NCBI GenBank assembly: GCA_946407325.1
Contig: CAMJNN010000025.1
Location: 1-13,583, forward strand
Length of the DNA stretch: 13,583 bases
Direction: 5' to 3'
Origin: an uncultured Prevotellaceae bacterium
GTDB lineage: Bacteria > Bacteroidota > Bacteroidia > Bacteroidales > Bacteroidaceae
Translations under genes and position numbers: made by a program
The notes under the pieces: generated by a model
The model's database searches: none
What the model was told of the DNA's origin: nothing
The model's input: only the letters and a program-made list of their open reading frames with translations
In this document: in pieces, positions 1 to 6,565 of the stretch
Layout of the letters: every line of letters begins with the position of its first letter
Position numbering within the stretch: the first letter of the stretch is position 1

Positions 1-179
1 ACGGATGGGGATTCTTCGGAGCAGAGTGCTTCGGCATCCTGTGCATCGACCTCTGGGCGGCTGCCTGTGGTTTTGCCTTGTTCTATGGCATTAAGAAGTT
101 GCATGGACTGCGTGTGACATCTCGCATTGAGGAAGAAGGTCTTGACATCTACGAGCACGGAGAGAGTTGCTACAACTAA
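1..179 (+). CDS. amtB: Ammonium transporter, C-terminal end (partial)
   Basis: This is the last 58 residues of a gene that begins before the window; the reading frame starts at base 3 and stops with TAA at 177-179. The fragment has a glycine/aromatic-rich final transmembrane helix (GFFGAECFGILCIDLWAAACGF region), a basic turn, and a cytosolic tail ending GLDIYEHGESCYN. That tail is characteristic of Amt/MEP/Rh ammonium channels, where the C-terminal tail takes part in subunit cross-talk and PII (GlnK) control. The protein would conduct ammonium/ammonia across the inner membrane. The next gene follows after 37 bases with no terminator or promoter that I could see, so the two are probably co-transcribed. 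The family call is firm; whether the upstream part is a normal Amt or a PII fusion cannot be seen here. Confidence 0.9.
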   Translation, partial: GWGFFGAECFGILCIDLWAAACGFALFYGIKKLHGLRVTSRIEEEGLDIYEHGESCYN

Positions 180-216
180 TTATCTTTTAAGGTTTAATTA
201 TTAATAGGATTGTATT

Positions 217-933
217 ATGATGAAGGTAAGAAATTTACTCTTCATGGCTGCGCTGTTCCTGTCAGTGACAGCTGTGAAAGCTCAGAATAACCATATTGAG
301 ACCACTATCTCAGCCGATTTTGTCAGTCAATACATCTGGCGTGGACAAGATTTGGGAAATGTTTCGTTGCAACCTACATTGGGGGTTAGTTACAAATGTC
401 TTTCCCTCTCAGCATGGGGAAATATTGGGATTAGTAATCCTTCCGATACCAAAGAGTTTGACCTGACTATTGGTTATACTGTTGGTGGTTTTAACATAGG
501 CATAACTGACTATTGGTTCAGTGATGGAGGTGATCCTGAGGGACGTTATTTCAAATATGATGCCCATTGTACCAATCATATCTTTGAAGCCAACGTGGGT
601 TATGACTTTGGTGTGGCTAATCTGCAGTGGTACACTAATTTTGCAGGCAATGACAATAGAACCCAAAAAGGGAAACGAGCTTATAGCAGTTACTTTGAAC
701 TAAGTGTTCCTTTCAAGTTGGGTACTATCGATTGGAATGCTTCCATAGGTTGTGTGCCATTTGCCACGGATCTTTATGGAACGACTGGATTTGCAGTAAC
801 GAATCTTTCGCTGAGGGCAACGAAAGACATTACCATAACCGATAAATTCAGTATTCCTATTTTTGCAGGACTGACGGCCAACCCAAACTCTAAGAAAGCT
901 TATTTAATATTGGGTATAACACTACAACCATAA
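217..933 (+). CDS. TorF-like outer-membrane beta-barrel (putative porin)
   Basis: A 238-residue secreted protein. Residues 1-22 form a signal peptide (basic MMKVR, hydrophobic core, cleavage probably after Ala22 in VKAQ). The mature part has alternating hydrophobic/polar beta strands rich in Tyr, Trp and Gly, and opens with SADFVSQYIWRGQDLG, which resembles the start of the TorF/Gcw_chp family of putative porins ('...YxxRG...'). It ends ILGITLQP rather than with a terminal Phe. The start is ATGATG; either Met (217 or 220) is possible, and no Shine-Dalgarno is present, as is usual in this phylum. It lies directly behind the ammonium channel gene and before a terminator, so a role in outer-membrane passage of a nitrogen compound is a reasonable inference. 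The substrate is unknown. Confidence 0.72.
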   Translation: MMKVRNLLFMAALFLSVTAVKAQNNHIETTISADFVSQYIWRGQDLGNVSLQPTLGVSYKCLSLSAWGNIGISNPSDTKEFDLTIGYTVGGFNIGITDYWFSDGGDPEGRYFKYDAHCTNHIFEANVGYDFGVANLQWYTNFAGNDNRTQKGKRAYSSYFELSVPFKLGTIDWNASIGCVPFATDLYGTTGFAVTNLSLRATKDITITDKFSIPIFAGLTANPNSKKAYLILGITLQP

Positions 934-984
934 CAATGAAATACAATAATGGGATTTAGTAGTTTATTAACTATTACAACAGTG

Positions 985-1017
985 CAGGGAATGCTGAGAA
1001 GCATCCCCTGTTTTTTT
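985..1017 (+). terminator. Intrinsic terminator after the amtB-barrel unit
   Basis: The arms CAGGGAATGCT (985-995) and AGCATCCCCTG (1000-1010) pair with a single A/C mismatch around a GAGA tetraloop and are followed at once by seven T. This is a classical Rho-independent terminator about 50 bases after the barrel-protein stop, and it separates this unit from the glycosidase promoter. Confidence 0.88.
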
Positions 1018-1067
1018 GTAGTCTTCATCTTTTCATTAAAGAGGTAGGCTTGAAAGATAAGTTTTAT

Positions 1068-1098
1068 TTTGTCTTTCAAATGTTTGTTCCTATATTTG
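1068..1098 (+). promoter_or_regulatory. Bacteroidetes-type promoter of the GH2 gene
   Basis: The -33 element TTTG (1068-1071) and the -7 element TATATTTG (1091-1098) are separated by 19 bases, matching the Bacteroidetes sigma-ABfr consensus (TTTG, 19-21, TAnnTTTG). The start of transcription would be near 1105, giving a short A-rich leader before the ATG at 1123. Confidence 0.75.
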
Positions 1099-1122
1099 CA
1101 GTAGATATAATAACAAAGTGGT

Positions 1123-4100
1123 ATGAAACATTTTTCTTTTGGCAAGCTGACTGTAATAGTGGCTTGTGTGGCAATGATGACTGGTTGTGCTGGTCAGCCT
1201 TCGCAGGAAGGGATGAACCGAAAGCCGGGTAACTATCCTGGCAATCCCGAAGAGTGGTTTGCACCTAAGTTGGTAACAGACAACACCTATCGTAATGTAG
1301 CGAAACTCAGAGCAGCATACGCCTCTTCGAGTTTTGACTATAACCTGACGGCTCAGTTGGCGACAGATGGTATCGTGAGTGAAACGATGCCGCCAACTAC
1401 TCAATTGTTCACGCAAGACGGTGAGGTGCCTCGTATACAGAAGGAGATTATCTTCGACTCCAATGACATAACCTCATATATTGTCAATGGTAACGATATT
1501 TTCCTACAGTTGGATATGGCTGATATGCAGCTGGATATCGACCAGATAGCCTTGCGAGGCAGGGTTGTCCTGGACACCCGTAAGACTCGTGGTTACGAAG
1601 TGAAGATACTGGCTTCTGTTGATGGTACTCAGTGGGACGAACTGGATGCACAAAGTGGCAGCAACTACTTTGGTGTGGAAGGAGGTGCTTGGGCTGGATA
1701 TCCTCCTCGTAAAGTAGCTACGGGTGAGTCACCTGTAAGATTCCTCTACGAGCATGGAGCCGTGAAGAATCCTCCTGTGGTGGCTCCAGCTACAAATGCA
1801 GGACCAAACCCAATGATGACGCGTACTATCAATTATGTGGTGAAGCTTCCTGCGGCCAAGACTTATAGCCATTTCAAGATAGAGATGAAGATGCCGAGTG
1901 CACAGAGCTGGACGATTACTTCCTGGGATTTTGCCAAGGGTGACGAACCCGTTTCTCCGCTCCCATCTTTCCGCTTCAATAGTGCTTGGATGAGTGCATC
2001 AGCTGGCAATGAGTGGCTGATGGTGGACTTGGGTACTAAGGCGCAGTTTGATAAAGTGAACCTGCACTGGATTAATAAGGCCGTGAAAGGTGTGATAGAG
2101 GCATCCGACGATGCCAAGACTTGGAAACAAGTGGCAGAATTGCCTGGTGGCGAGGACCTAAATGATGTGATTGCCTTGAACAAGACTGTGAAGAGCCGCT
2201 ATGTTCGACTGAATTTGACAGAAGCTGCTGGTGGCAAGCCATACGTGCTGAGTGAGATGGAAGTGATGGGCAAAGGTGGCTTGGTAGCTCAAAACGAAGT
2301 GGCTGAGGCAACCTGGACGAACCTGCAAGTAGATAATGGCCAGATATTGAACGGCCAACTGTCATTGGATGGGGGCAATTGGAAACTGCAACGTGCTTCA
2401 GAAGTGAATGCTTCTGGCGAGGCTATTGCTCAGTCTGGTTTTGACGATGAAGCTTGGATAGCAGCTACTGTTCCTGGTACTGTATTGTCGAGTTATGTGA
2501 ATATAGGTGCCGTTGCCGATCCAAATGTAGCTGATAATCAGTTGCAGGTGTCGGAATCATTCTTCTATTCAGATTTTTGGTATCGTCATACATTCAATAT
2601 TGAAGCGCTAGGAGAGCGTACGTTCTTGAACTTCGATGGCATCAACTGGAAAGCTAACATCTATTTGAATGGCAAGCAGATTGGTAATATCGATGGCGCT
2701 TTCATACGAGGCAAGTTTGATGTGACGGATGTGGTGAAGCAAGGTGAGAACGTATTGGCTGTAAAGATTATCAAAAATGCCCATCCTGGTGTGGTGAAGG
2801 AGCAGACAGCTTGGTCTCCCGACTATAACGGTGGTGTCTTAGGTGCCGATAATCCTACCTTCCATGCTTCTATCGGTTGGGACTGGATTCCGACCATCCG
2901 TGGACGAAACATCGGTATTTGGAACGATGTGTACCTCACTTACGCTGGTGTTGTAACCATTGAAGATCCATTCATACAGACCGACCTGCCATTGCCTGAT
3001 ACCGATTATGCTGATATTTTGGCTGAGGCCACCCTGAAAAACTATAGCGATAAGGCTGTGAAGGGTGTGTTGAGCTTCAACATGGGAAACGATGGCACTG
3101 GTCTGACTGAACAGATGGAGGTGGAGTTGGCACCTGGAGAAAGTAAACTCGTGAAGTTGCCATCTGCCAGATTAGACAATCCGAAACTGTGGTGGCCAGT
3201 GGGTTATGGCGAGCAAAATCTCTATGATAGCAAGTTTACTTTTACAGTGGATAATCTTGAGAGTGATGTCAAGACCTTCAAGATGGGTGTTCGTGAGCTG
3301 ACCTTTGTAGATGAGCCCTACGTACAGGCTGGAGGTATCCTGAGAGGTAAGGAGCAGTTCAAGAATCCTATACGTTTGACGGTCTATATCAATGGCAAGC
3401 GTGCCGTAGGCTTTGGTGGCAACTGGGGTATGCCAGAATCTAACCTTAACTATCGTGGTCGTGAGTATGACGCAGCGGTGAAATATCATGCCGACATGCA
3501 CTTTACCATTATTCGCGACTGGGTAGGTATGGTTGGCGACGAAGAGTTCTATGAGGCATGCGATAAGTATGGTGTGTTGATTTGGCAGGACTTCTGGTTG
3601 GCAAATCCTGCTGACGGACCAGATCCTTATTATGAGGATATGTTTGTGGCGAATGCACGCGATTATGTGAAACGCATCCGCAATCATGCTGCTTTGGGTA
3701 TTTATGTGGGTAGAAATGAAGGCAACCCACCTGCTTCATTGGACGGTCAATTACACGACCTGGTGGCTGAGTTGCATCCTGGAATGCGTTACATCTCTCA
3801 CTCGGCCGATGGTGTGGTAAGTGGCGAAGGTCCTTACAATGCGTTGGAGCCGATAGAGTATTTCCGTAATTATGGACACGATCGTTTCCACAGCGAGAGG
3901 GGTATGCCTAATGTGATGACCTACGAGAGTATGAAGCTGGCCTTTGGTGAAGAGAACTTAGAACCGGTGAGTACCTTGGCTACTCCTAATGCTATATATG
4001 GATTGCACGACTATGCTTTGGGAGGTTCAAGCGGTCCTTCGGCTCAGCAAACAGAGACTTTCAACAAGATGATTGCCAAAATGTTTGACAAGCCTAAGAA

Positions 4101-4926
4101 TGCTGAGGAATTTGCCGAATGGGCACAGTGGGTGAACTACAACGGCTATCGTGCTATGTTTGAGGGTCGTGGTGAACATCGTCGTGGTTTGCTGTTGTGG
4201 ATGAGTCATCCAGCATGGCCGTCAATGGTTTGGCAGACTTACGACTATTACCTCAACCCAACAGGTGGTTACTTTGGTAGCAAGAAGGCTTGCGAACCTA
4301 TTCATATCCAGTGGAACCCAGTGCGTGATGATATTGAGGTGGTGAACTACTATGCTGGCGATTTTGCCGGTGTGACGGGTACGGCTCAGTTGATTAGTCA
4401 GGATGGCCAGGTTGTATGGGAGAAGCAGGCATCATTTGATGTGAAGAATGATGAGACGGTGGCTTTGTTCCTCTTGGAAGAACCAGCCGAATTGAGCAAT
4501 ACCTATTTCATTAAATTGACTTTGAAGCAAGGTGATAAGTTGTTGTCAGAAAACTTCTATGTAAGAGGCAAGGAGGATGGTAACTATCAGTCGTTGCTCG
4601 AATTGCCTTATATTGAGTTAGGTAATGACATTAAGATAGTTCGTGAAGGTGATGAATGGGTATTGGATGGCACACTGAAGAATGATAGTGACACGCCTGC
4701 TCTGATGATTCGCTTGGCTGTTAAGGGTGACAAAACTGCATGCATGATGGCACCAGTAGTGTACAATGAGAATTACTTCAGTCTGATGCCTGGCGAGAGT
4801 AAGCAGATTCATATCACTTTGGCTAATGCTGATACACAAGGTGAAAAACCAACGTTGGAAGTCACGGGCTTCAATGTTACAAGTGACAAGGCTAAAATAG
4901 GAAAGAGCAGAAAGAGCTTAAGATAA
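1123..4926 (+). CDS. Family 2 glycoside hydrolase lipoprotein with N-terminal discoidin-like domains
   Basis: A 1267-residue exported exo-glycosidase. The N-terminus is a lipoprotein signal with lipobox MTGC (Cys22). Residues after Cys22 are not acidic, so a periplasmic rather than surface location is my inference. Approximate domains: 50-275, a divergent beta-sandwich with F5/8-type features; 280-386, a clearer F5/8 type C (discoidin) module ending SRYVRLNLTEA...SEMEVMG; 410-605, GH2 sugar-binding jelly roll; 607-735, GH2 immunoglobulin-like domain; 745-1075, TIM barrel; then C-terminal beta domains. Candidate catalytic residues are Glu866 (GRNEGNPP, acid/base) and Glu925 (FHSERGMPN, nucleophile), the GH2 retaining pair. 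The family includes beta-mannosidases, beta-galactosidases and exo-beta-glucosaminidases; the sequence alone does not settle the substrate, though the layout is nearest the glucosaminidase/mannosidase branch. It is a stand-alone transcription unit without SusC/SusD genes. Confidence 0.85.
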   Translation: MKHFSFGKLTVIVACVAMMTGCAGQPSQEGMNRKPGNYPGNPEEWFAPKLVTDNTYRNVAKLRAAYASSSFDYNLTAQLATDGIVSETMPPTTQLFTQDGEVPRIQKEIIFDSNDITSYIVNGNDIFLQLDMADMQLDIDQIALRGRVVLDTRKTRGYEVKILASVDGTQWDELDAQSGSNYFGVEGGAWAGYPPRKVATGESPVRFLYEHGAVKNPPVVAPATNAGPNPMMTRTINYVVKLPAAKTYSHFKIEMKMPSAQSWTITSWDFAKGDEPVSPLPSFRFNSAWMSASAGNEWLMVDLGTKAQFDKVNLHWINKAVKGVIEASDDAKTWKQVAELPGGEDLNDVIALNKTVKSRYVRLNLTEAAGGKPYVLSEMEVMGKGGLVAQNEVAEATWTNLQVDNGQILNGQLSLDGGNWKLQRASEVNASGEAIAQSGFDDEAWIAATVPGTVLSSYVNIGAVADPNVADNQLQVSESFFYSDFWYRHTFNIEALGERTFLNFDGINWKANIYLNGKQIGNIDGAFIRGKFDVTDVVKQGENVLAVKIIKNAHPGVVKEQTAWSPDYNGGVLGADNPTFHASIGWDWIPTIRGRNIGIWNDVYLTYAGVVTIEDPFIQTDLPLPDTDYADILAEATLKNYSDKAVKGVLSFNMGNDGTGLTEQMEVELAPGESKLVKLPSARLDNPKLWWPVGYGEQNLYDSKFTFTVDNLESDVKTFKMGVRELTFVDEPYVQAGGILRGKEQFKNPIRLTVYINGKRAVGFGGNWGMPESNLNYRGREYDAAVKYHADMHFTIIRDWVGMVGDEEFYEACDKYGVLIWQDFWLANPADGPDPYYEDMFVANARDYVKRIRNHAALGIYVGRNEGNPPASLDGQLHDLVAELHPGMRYISHSADGVVSGEGPYNALEPIEYFRNYGHDRFHSERGMPNVMTYESMKLAFGEENLEPVSTLATPNAIYGLHDYALGGSSGPSAQQTETFNKMIAKMFDKPKNAEEFAEWAQWVNYNGYRAMFEGRGEHRRGLLLWMSHPAWPSMVWQTYDYYLNPTGGYFGSKKACEPIHIQWNPVRDDIEVVNYYAGDFAGVTGTAQLISQDGQVVWEKQASFDVKNDETVALFLLEEPAELSNTYFIKLTLKQGDKLLSENFYVRGKEDGNYQSLLELPYIELGNDIKIVREGDEWVLDGTLKNDSDTPALMIRLAVKGDKTACMMAPVVYNENYFSLMPGESKQIHITLANADTQGEKPTLEVTGFNVTSDKAKIGKSRKSLR

Positions 4927-4932
4927 ACGGAA

Positions 4933-4966
4933 AAGAAGGGGTAACGAAAAGTTATCCCTTCTTTTT
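4933..4966. terminator. Bidirectional hairpin terminator between convergent genes
   Basis: The arms AAGAAGGGGTAAC (4933-4945) and GTTATCCCTTCTT (4951-4963) pair over 13 positions with one G-T wobble around GAAAA, and T continues to 4966. It lies six bases after the GH2 stop. On the minus strand the same hairpin contains the last codons and stop (4952-4954) of the CPBP protease gene and is followed by a T-rich run, so it can serve both strands. Confidence 0.85.
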
Positions 4967-5686
4967 ATCCAGTTGCCAGATGGAAACAACCACTAGCAAT
5001 ACAGCCAGGGCGAGGCAAAGGAAATAGGGGGTAGTGCCCATAATATCTGCCAGCGTATCGGCTTCTGGATAGGTACGTGTAAAATAAACCGACAAACTAT
5101 TGTTAAGGATATGAATAAGGATGCCCGGTATCAGGCTATGTGTCTTATAAAACAACCACGCCAACAGTAAACCCAATAAAAAAGCGTTCAGCACCTGTGC
5201 GGGGTTGATGTGGAAGATGCCAAAGATTAGCGCTGAAAAGAAGATGGCTTTCTTCGGAGAATATGCTTTCAGTAATTCTGAGGTGATGGCGCCACGAAAT
5301 AGTATTTCTTCCAGAATAGGACCTACAATAGCAATGGCTAAGATGCCCAACCAAGAGCCTTCCATGTTGGAGAAAGTACTTTCTAACCAGTTGGGTAAGA
5401 AGTCTGTCAATGATGCAATGACATCGGAGATAAAGATAGCAGAGAGGCCAGCTAAGAAGGTCCATCCCAAGAAAGAGACTGTTGTGGGATGCCACAGGTT
5501 TTTGTTAGTAAGATAGCCTTTCTGTATCAGGATGCCTGCCATGACGACATCGGCCACTATTAATGCGACCACCATGGCAGATTCCACCTTTATTGATGGC
5601 CATTGACTGAAACATAACGTCAATATGCCTCCTGCTATTACTTGTATCAGCAGATATAAAAGCACTAAGAAAATAGACCTTTTCAT
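4952..5686 (-). CDS. CPBP (CAAX-type) intramembrane metalloprotease
   Basis: A 244-residue inner-membrane protein with about seven or eight hydrophobic segments. It carries the CPBP/Rce1-like signature: Glu126-Glu127...Arg131 (EEILFRG), Phe155xxxHis159 (FGIFH) and His192xxxAsn196 (HILNN), which together form the metal site and catalytic glutamate of this protease family. The length and motif spacing are normal, so it looks active. Known bacterial members process or protect small peptides or act on membrane substrates; the target here is unknown. It is the last gene of the minus-strand operon: its ATG (5686-5684) overlaps the ribF stop as ATGA, which suggests translational coupling. Its tail (KKKG, stop) is encoded by the terminator stem. 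Confidence 0.88.
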   Translation of the reverse strand: MKRSIFLVLLYLLIQVIAGGILTLCFSQWPSIKVESAMVVALIVADVVMAGILIQKGYLTNKNLWHPTTVSFLGWTFLAGLSAIFISDVIASLTDFLPNWLESTFSNMEGSWLGILAIAIVGPILEEILFRGAITSELLKAYSPKKAIFFSALIFGIFHINPAQVLNAFLLGLLLAWLFYKTHSLIPGILIHILNNSLSVYFTRTYPEADTLADIMGTTPYFLCLALAVLLVVVSIWQLDKKKG

Positions 5687-6564
5687 GACGCTAAAATTAT
5701 TTTAATCTCTGCAGCATCTTGTTGTAGTTGCAACGTCAGTTGTTCCTTGGTATCAAACTTTACCTCGCCTCGAGTACGCTTTATCAGTGAGAGCCTCAAC
5801 TCTTTATCATATATGTCATCGTGGAAGTTAAAGATGTGTACCTCAATGCTTCGCTCATCGCCATTGGCCAATGTTGGACGAGTGCCGATGTTGAGCATCC
5901 CTTGATATCTTTTCCCATCCAATTCAACCATTACGGCATATACACCATTGGCAGGTATCAGTTTTTCAGTAGTCACTTGCAGATTGGCTGTAGGGAACCC
6001 AAGAGTTTGTCCTACATGAAAGCCACTGACTACCTGACCTCTTAGCATATATGGGTAGCCTAAGCATTTGTTGGCTACTTGCAGGTCGCCACACAAGAGC
6101 AGTTCCCTTATTTTTGAAGAACTGACGAATGGCAGTTCTGTAGCCTGTATTACTTCGATGCCCAATTCCTTACCATAGTTTACATAATCCTCAAAACCCT
6201 CTGAACGATTGTGTCCGAAGCGGTGGTCATAGCCAATAAGTAAAGCATACACATGGTATTTGTTACGAAGTAGTTGCATGAATTCATAGGCAGTGAGGGA
6301 AGCCAACTCCGGGGTAAAATCCATCACCTCGCAATGGCTGATACCTACCTTTTTTAGTAGACTGATTTTTTCTTCTGTGGTGGTGAGCAGACAGAAACGA
6401 CTGGAATCATGGTGTACTACCTTTCGGGGTAGTTGGGCGAAAGTGACCACCATAGGAGTCAGGTTGTGTGCCTGTGCCACCTCTATCACTTGCCTTAGCA
6501 GGTGTCGGTGTCCAAGATGTACACCATCAAAAAAACCTATTGTTGCAACATAGCTTGTTTCCAT
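5683..6564 (-). CDS. ribF: Bifunctional riboflavin kinase / FAD synthetase
   Basis: A 293-residue cytosolic enzyme that phosphorylates riboflavin to FMN and adenylylates FMN to FAD. The N-terminal nucleotidyltransferase part shows GFFDGVHLGH (10-19), GYDHRFG (111-117) and SSSKIRE (148-154), the adenylyltransferase signature set. The C-terminal riboflavin kinase part shows GFPTANL (189-195), NIGTRPT (225-231) and the expected catalytic Glu241 in SIEVHIF. It is slightly shorter than many homologues (about 305-315 residues) because the N-terminus begins directly before the first beta strand; METSYVATIGFFDG is compact, but I see no better upstream start, since the preceding gene ends one base before it. 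It sits between the calcium ATPase and the CPBP protease in one operon, with a 1-base gap upstream and a 4-base overlap downstream. Confidence 0.95.
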   Translation of the reverse strand: METSYVATIGFFDGVHLGHRHLLRQVIEVAQAHNLTPMVVTFAQLPRKVVHHDSSRFCLLTTTEEKISLLKKVGISHCEVMDFTPELASLTAYEFMQLLRNKYHVYALLIGYDHRFGHNRSEGFEDYVNYGKELGIEVIQATELPFVSSSKIRELLLCGDLQVANKCLGYPYMLRGQVVSGFHVGQTLGFPTANLQVTTEKLIPANGVYAVMVELDGKRYQGMLNIGTRPTLANGDERSIEVHIFNFHDDIYDKELRLSLIKRTRGEVKFDTKEQLTLQLQQDAAEIKIILAS

Positions 6565-6565
6565 C

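Noticed and set aside
934..1122. Possible small gene between the barrel protein and the GH2 gene
   Set aside because: The region is accounted for by a terminator and a promoter; the frames that cross it have no start context and run into neighbouring genes.
3172..3687. 171-residue open frame opposite the GH2 gene
   Set aside because: It lies antisense within a clearly coding region, has no recognisable domain or promoter, and is explained by codon bias of the GH2 frame. The same holds for the other long frames opposite the ATPase.
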